DNA of 64,000 nucleotides from CAZENU01 sp965222125 (GTDB lineage: Bacteria; Chloroflexota; Dehalococcoidia; Lucifugimonadales; CAZENU01): NCBI GenBank assembly GCA_965222125.1, contig CBDCTC010000003.1, forward strand, positions 396,138 through 460,137, in the 5' to 3' direction. Within the stretch, counting starts at the first letter, position 1. Each line of letters starts with the position of its first letter. Of this stretch, positions 62,099 through 64,000 are shown one piece after another. The notes beneath the pieces were generated by a model. The model had not been told where the DNA came from. It saw nothing but the letters and a program-made list of their open reading frames with translations, and made no database searches. The translations under genes and the position numbers were made by a program.

Positions 62099-63565
62099 AT
62101 GAAAGACGTAGCCGAGATCGGGTCCCGCCTCGAGCTGTTCGTGGACGACTGGCTGGTGGACCGTCTGCACGGAGCCGACCGCGTGATGCATCGTCCGACG
62201 CCCCAGAACGTCGCACTGCGCTTCGACCGGCCGTGGGAGGGCAACGTGCCGGGCCACTTCACCGTGTTGCGGGAGCTGGAGCTGTTCAGGATGTATTACC
62301 GCGGGGCCGACCACATATACGGGCCCGACGAGCGGGAGGGCCACGAGAGGGTGGTGTGCGTGGCCGAGAGCGTGGATGGCATCGAGTGGACGCGGCCGGG
62401 CCTCGGCCTGGTGGAGTTCGACGGCAGCACCGACAACAACATCATCCTGAAGGGCCCGGGCACGGACAACTTCGTCCCGTTTCAGGACGGCAACCCGGAG
62501 GCCGCGCCCGATGCCCTCTACAAGGCGGTCGCAAAGGGAAGGCGCGGGCAGGAACGCGGGCTCTACGCCTACAAGTCAGCCGACGGCGTCCGATGGACGC
62601 TCATGGCGGACCGGCCCGTCGTCACGGACGGCTTCTTCGACTCCCAGAACCAGGCCTTCTGGGACGCCGTCCGCGGCGAGTACCGCGAGTACCATCGCGA
62701 CTTCCGCCCAGGGCGCGATTCCAGGGGCAACAGGAACGGCCGCGACATCAAGACCGCCGCGACCAGGGACTTCCTCGACTGGCCCGATCCGGTGTGGATC
62801 AGCTACTCGCCGGGCCGGACGAGCGAGCTGTATACCAACCAGGTGAACCCGTACTACCGGGCGCCCCACCTGTACCTGGGGTTCCCGACGCGCTACGTGG
62901 ATCGGGGCTGGACCGAGTCGACGAAGTTGTTGCCGCACCCGGAGTACAGGCGGTTTCGAGCGACGAACTCGGAGCGGGAGGGGACGGCCGTCACCGACGG
63001 GATGTTGATGTCGAGCAGAGACGGCCTCAACTTCGACGTATGGCCGGAGTCGTTCAACAGGCCCGGGCTCCGTACCAGCGGCAACTGGCTGTACGGCGAC
63101 AACTACCAGAGCCTGGGGCTCATAGAGACCAGGTCGGCAATAGAGGGCGCTCCCGACGAGCTTTCGTTCTTCGCCACGGAGGCGACGAACCTGGACGGCA
63201 TCGCGGCCCGCTCGCGGCGCTACACGATACGGATCGACGGCTTCGTCTCGGTCAACGCGGGGCTGAGCGGCGGCGAGCTCCTGACGAGGCCGGTCATATT
63301 CGACGGCGACAGGCTCGTCCTCAACTTCTCGTCGTCGGCAGCCGGCGGCATCGCCGTAGAGGTCCAGGACGCGAGCGGGCACGCGGTCTCCGGCAGGAGC
63401 CTCGAGGACTGCGACGAGGTCTGGGGCGACGACCTCGCGAGGACGGTGAGCTGGCGCGGCGCCCCCGACGTTGGGGGGCTGGCAGGCCAGCCGGTCAGGC
63501 TGCGCTTCAGGCTCCGGGACGCGGACCTGTACTCGCTCCGGTTCGCCCGCCAGGGCGGCGCTTAG
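62099..63565 (+). CDS. Predicted propeller-fold protein, possibly carbohydrate-active
   Basis: A 488-residue protein. IGSRLELFVDDWLVDRLHGA opens it, a motif I associate with uncharacterised proteins near sugar-degradation genes in Planctomycetota and Chloroflexota. SVDGIEWTRPGLGLVEFDGS and YAYKSADGVRWTLMADRPVV are five-bladed propeller repeats like GH43/GH32-type enzymes, and a C-terminal beta-sandwich follows (LVLNFSSSAAGGIAVEVQDA, then GQPVRLRFRLRDADLYSLRF). ATG 62099 follows AGGAAGAG; a longer frame exists. No catalytic residues can be assigned with confidence. Confidence 0.65.
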   Translation: MKDVAEIGSRLELFVDDWLVDRLHGADRVMHRPTPQNVALRFDRPWEGNVPGHFTVLRELELFRMYYRGADHIYGPDEREGHERVVCVAESVDGIEWTRPGLGLVEFDGSTDNNIILKGPGTDNFVPFQDGNPEAAPDALYKAVAKGRRGQERGLYAYKSADGVRWTLMADRPVVTDGFFDSQNQAFWDAVRGEYREYHRDFRPGRDSRGNRNGRDIKTAATRDFLDWPDPVWISYSPGRTSELYTNQVNPYYRAPHLYLGFPTRYVDRGWTESTKLLPHPEYRRFRATNSEREGTAVTDGMLMSSRDGLNFDVWPESFNRPGLRTSGNWLYGDNYQSLGLIETRSAIEGAPDELSFFATEATNLDGIAARSRRYTIRIDGFVSVNAGLSGGELLTRPVIFDGDRLVLNFSSSAAGGIAVEVQDASGHAVSGRSLEDCDEVWGDDLARTVSWRGAPDVGGLAGQPVRLRFRLRDADLYSLRFARQGGA

Positions 63566-64000
63566 CGCCCGAGGGCGGCGGGCTCGACGTGCGCGGGCGT
63601 GGGCTCTATGCGCGCGCCGCGGTCTGGGAACGTCGCCGAGTAGACGTCGCCCACGGGAGTCCATCTCTGGGTGTGCGCAGACTCGCGGGCGGCGAGGCAC
63701 ATTGCCGCGCTGAGCAGACCGGCCGCGAGGTCGGTCTTGGACTCGTCGCGGCCCAGGCAGACGTCGACGAAGTTACGTGCCAGGGCCTCGTCGCCGCCGA
63801 GGTGGCCCGTAGTCGCCCTGACTCGGGACGAGTCCACGCGGTCGCGGTGATGGTCGATCACGGTGACCGTCTCCGTGTACCAGTCGAACGACAGCGTCGC
63901 CTCGTATCCGGTGATGGTGGCCCCGCGAGAGCCGGCCGTCCGGCGCGAGAGGAAGTTCTGCGTGTAGCTGGCGTGGGCCCCGCTTTCGTACGCTATCAGG
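63562..64000 (-). CDS. Gfo/Idh/MocA family oxidoreductase, C-terminal end (partial)
   Basis: The last 145 codons of a gene running off the window. ESGAHASYTQNFLSRRTAGS then RGATITGYEATLSFDWYTET is the beta-sheet face of the substrate domain of sugar oxidoreductases, and HLGGDEALARNFVDVCLGRD followed by LLSAAMCLAARESAHTQRWT ends the family. The Rossmann domain is beyond the window. It overlaps the propeller-protein stop by 4 nt, convergently. Confidence 0.75.
   Translation of the reverse strand, partial: LIAYESGAHASYTQNFLSRRTAGSRGATITGYEATLSFDWYTETVTVIDHHRDRVDSSRVRATTGHLGGDEALARNFVDVCLGRDESKTDLAAGLLSAAMCLAARESAHTQRWTPVGDVYSATFPDRGARIEPTPAHVEPAALGR

Overview
The window is 64 kb of G+C-rich bacterial chromosome with dense, mostly short-spaced genes on both strands. 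The gene set suggests an aerobic heterotroph of the Chloroflexota, perhaps a SAR202/Dehalococcoidia-like lineage. Pointers are a luciferase-like (LLM) oxidoreductase, an enolase-superfamily enzyme, an HpcH/HpaI aldolase, SMP-30 and lactonase propellers, Gfo/Idh/MocA oxidoreductases and a surface protein with plant-type leucine-rich repeats plus cadherin-like repeats. No rRNA gene is present to fix the taxonomy, so this is inference. No tRNA or CRISPR array was found.

Layout. 1-3500: end of glnS, a VOC protein, an LLM oxidoreductase, Ku, a cupin and a HicB-like antitoxin. 3440-6907: a lower-G+C insertion with 16-bp perfect terminal inverted repeats and an 8-bp target duplication inside the 3' end of hicB. 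It carries structured, apparently non-coding modules, a small cargo operon for a secreted protein and two membrane peptides, a Cys-containing small protein and a nested IS630 copy, but no transposase of its own. 7-15 kb: a TolB-like lipoprotein, proB-proA, a flavin reductase and lutA-lutB-lutC (lactate oxidation). 15-22 kb: rpoD-dnaG and dgt with companion genes. 22-24 kb: a frame-disrupted lipoprotein gene with long G runs, and repeats. 24-29 kb: ispD-ispF-cysS (each pair overlapping by 4 nt), a 2-hydroxyacid dehydrogenase and an enolase-superfamily enzyme. 29-42 kb: a CNNM/CorC-type membrane protein, an aminotransferase, larC, a cysteine desulfurase, thioredoxin, a DUF6226 gene with an internal stop, an orphan antitoxin, HpcH aldolase, SMP-30, lactonase, gamma-glutamyltransferase and an EVE-domain protein. 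42.7-43.2 kb: RNase P RNA. 43.2-46.5 kb: a surface-protein gene split by an IS1182-like relic that is itself split by a second IS630 copy. 46.5-54 kb: two NAD-dependent epimerases, a carboxymuconolactone decarboxylase-like protein, a RidA-like protein, a Gfo/Idh/MocA oxidoreductase, a tyrosine phosphatase, a YgjP-like metallopeptidase and a DUF502 membrane protein. 54.6-60.4 kb: a leftward signalling cluster (STAS, response regulator-PP2C, RsbW-like kinase, substrate-binding lipoprotein, sensor histidine kinase). 60.6-64 kb: an acyl-CoA dehydrogenase, a predicted carbohydrate-active protein and a partial oxidoreductase.

The most notable object is the 3440-6907 element. Joining its flanks across the target duplication restores a natural hicB stop codon four codons later, which shows precise insertion. 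Three adjacent structured modules in it can each be read as leftward transcripts starting just after an extended -10 box (TGnTAnAAT), a box also seen before several housekeeping genes here. Several short interspersed repeat families (123-bp, 114-bp tandem, CTGTTCA-ended and others) fill most gaps longer than 300 bp.
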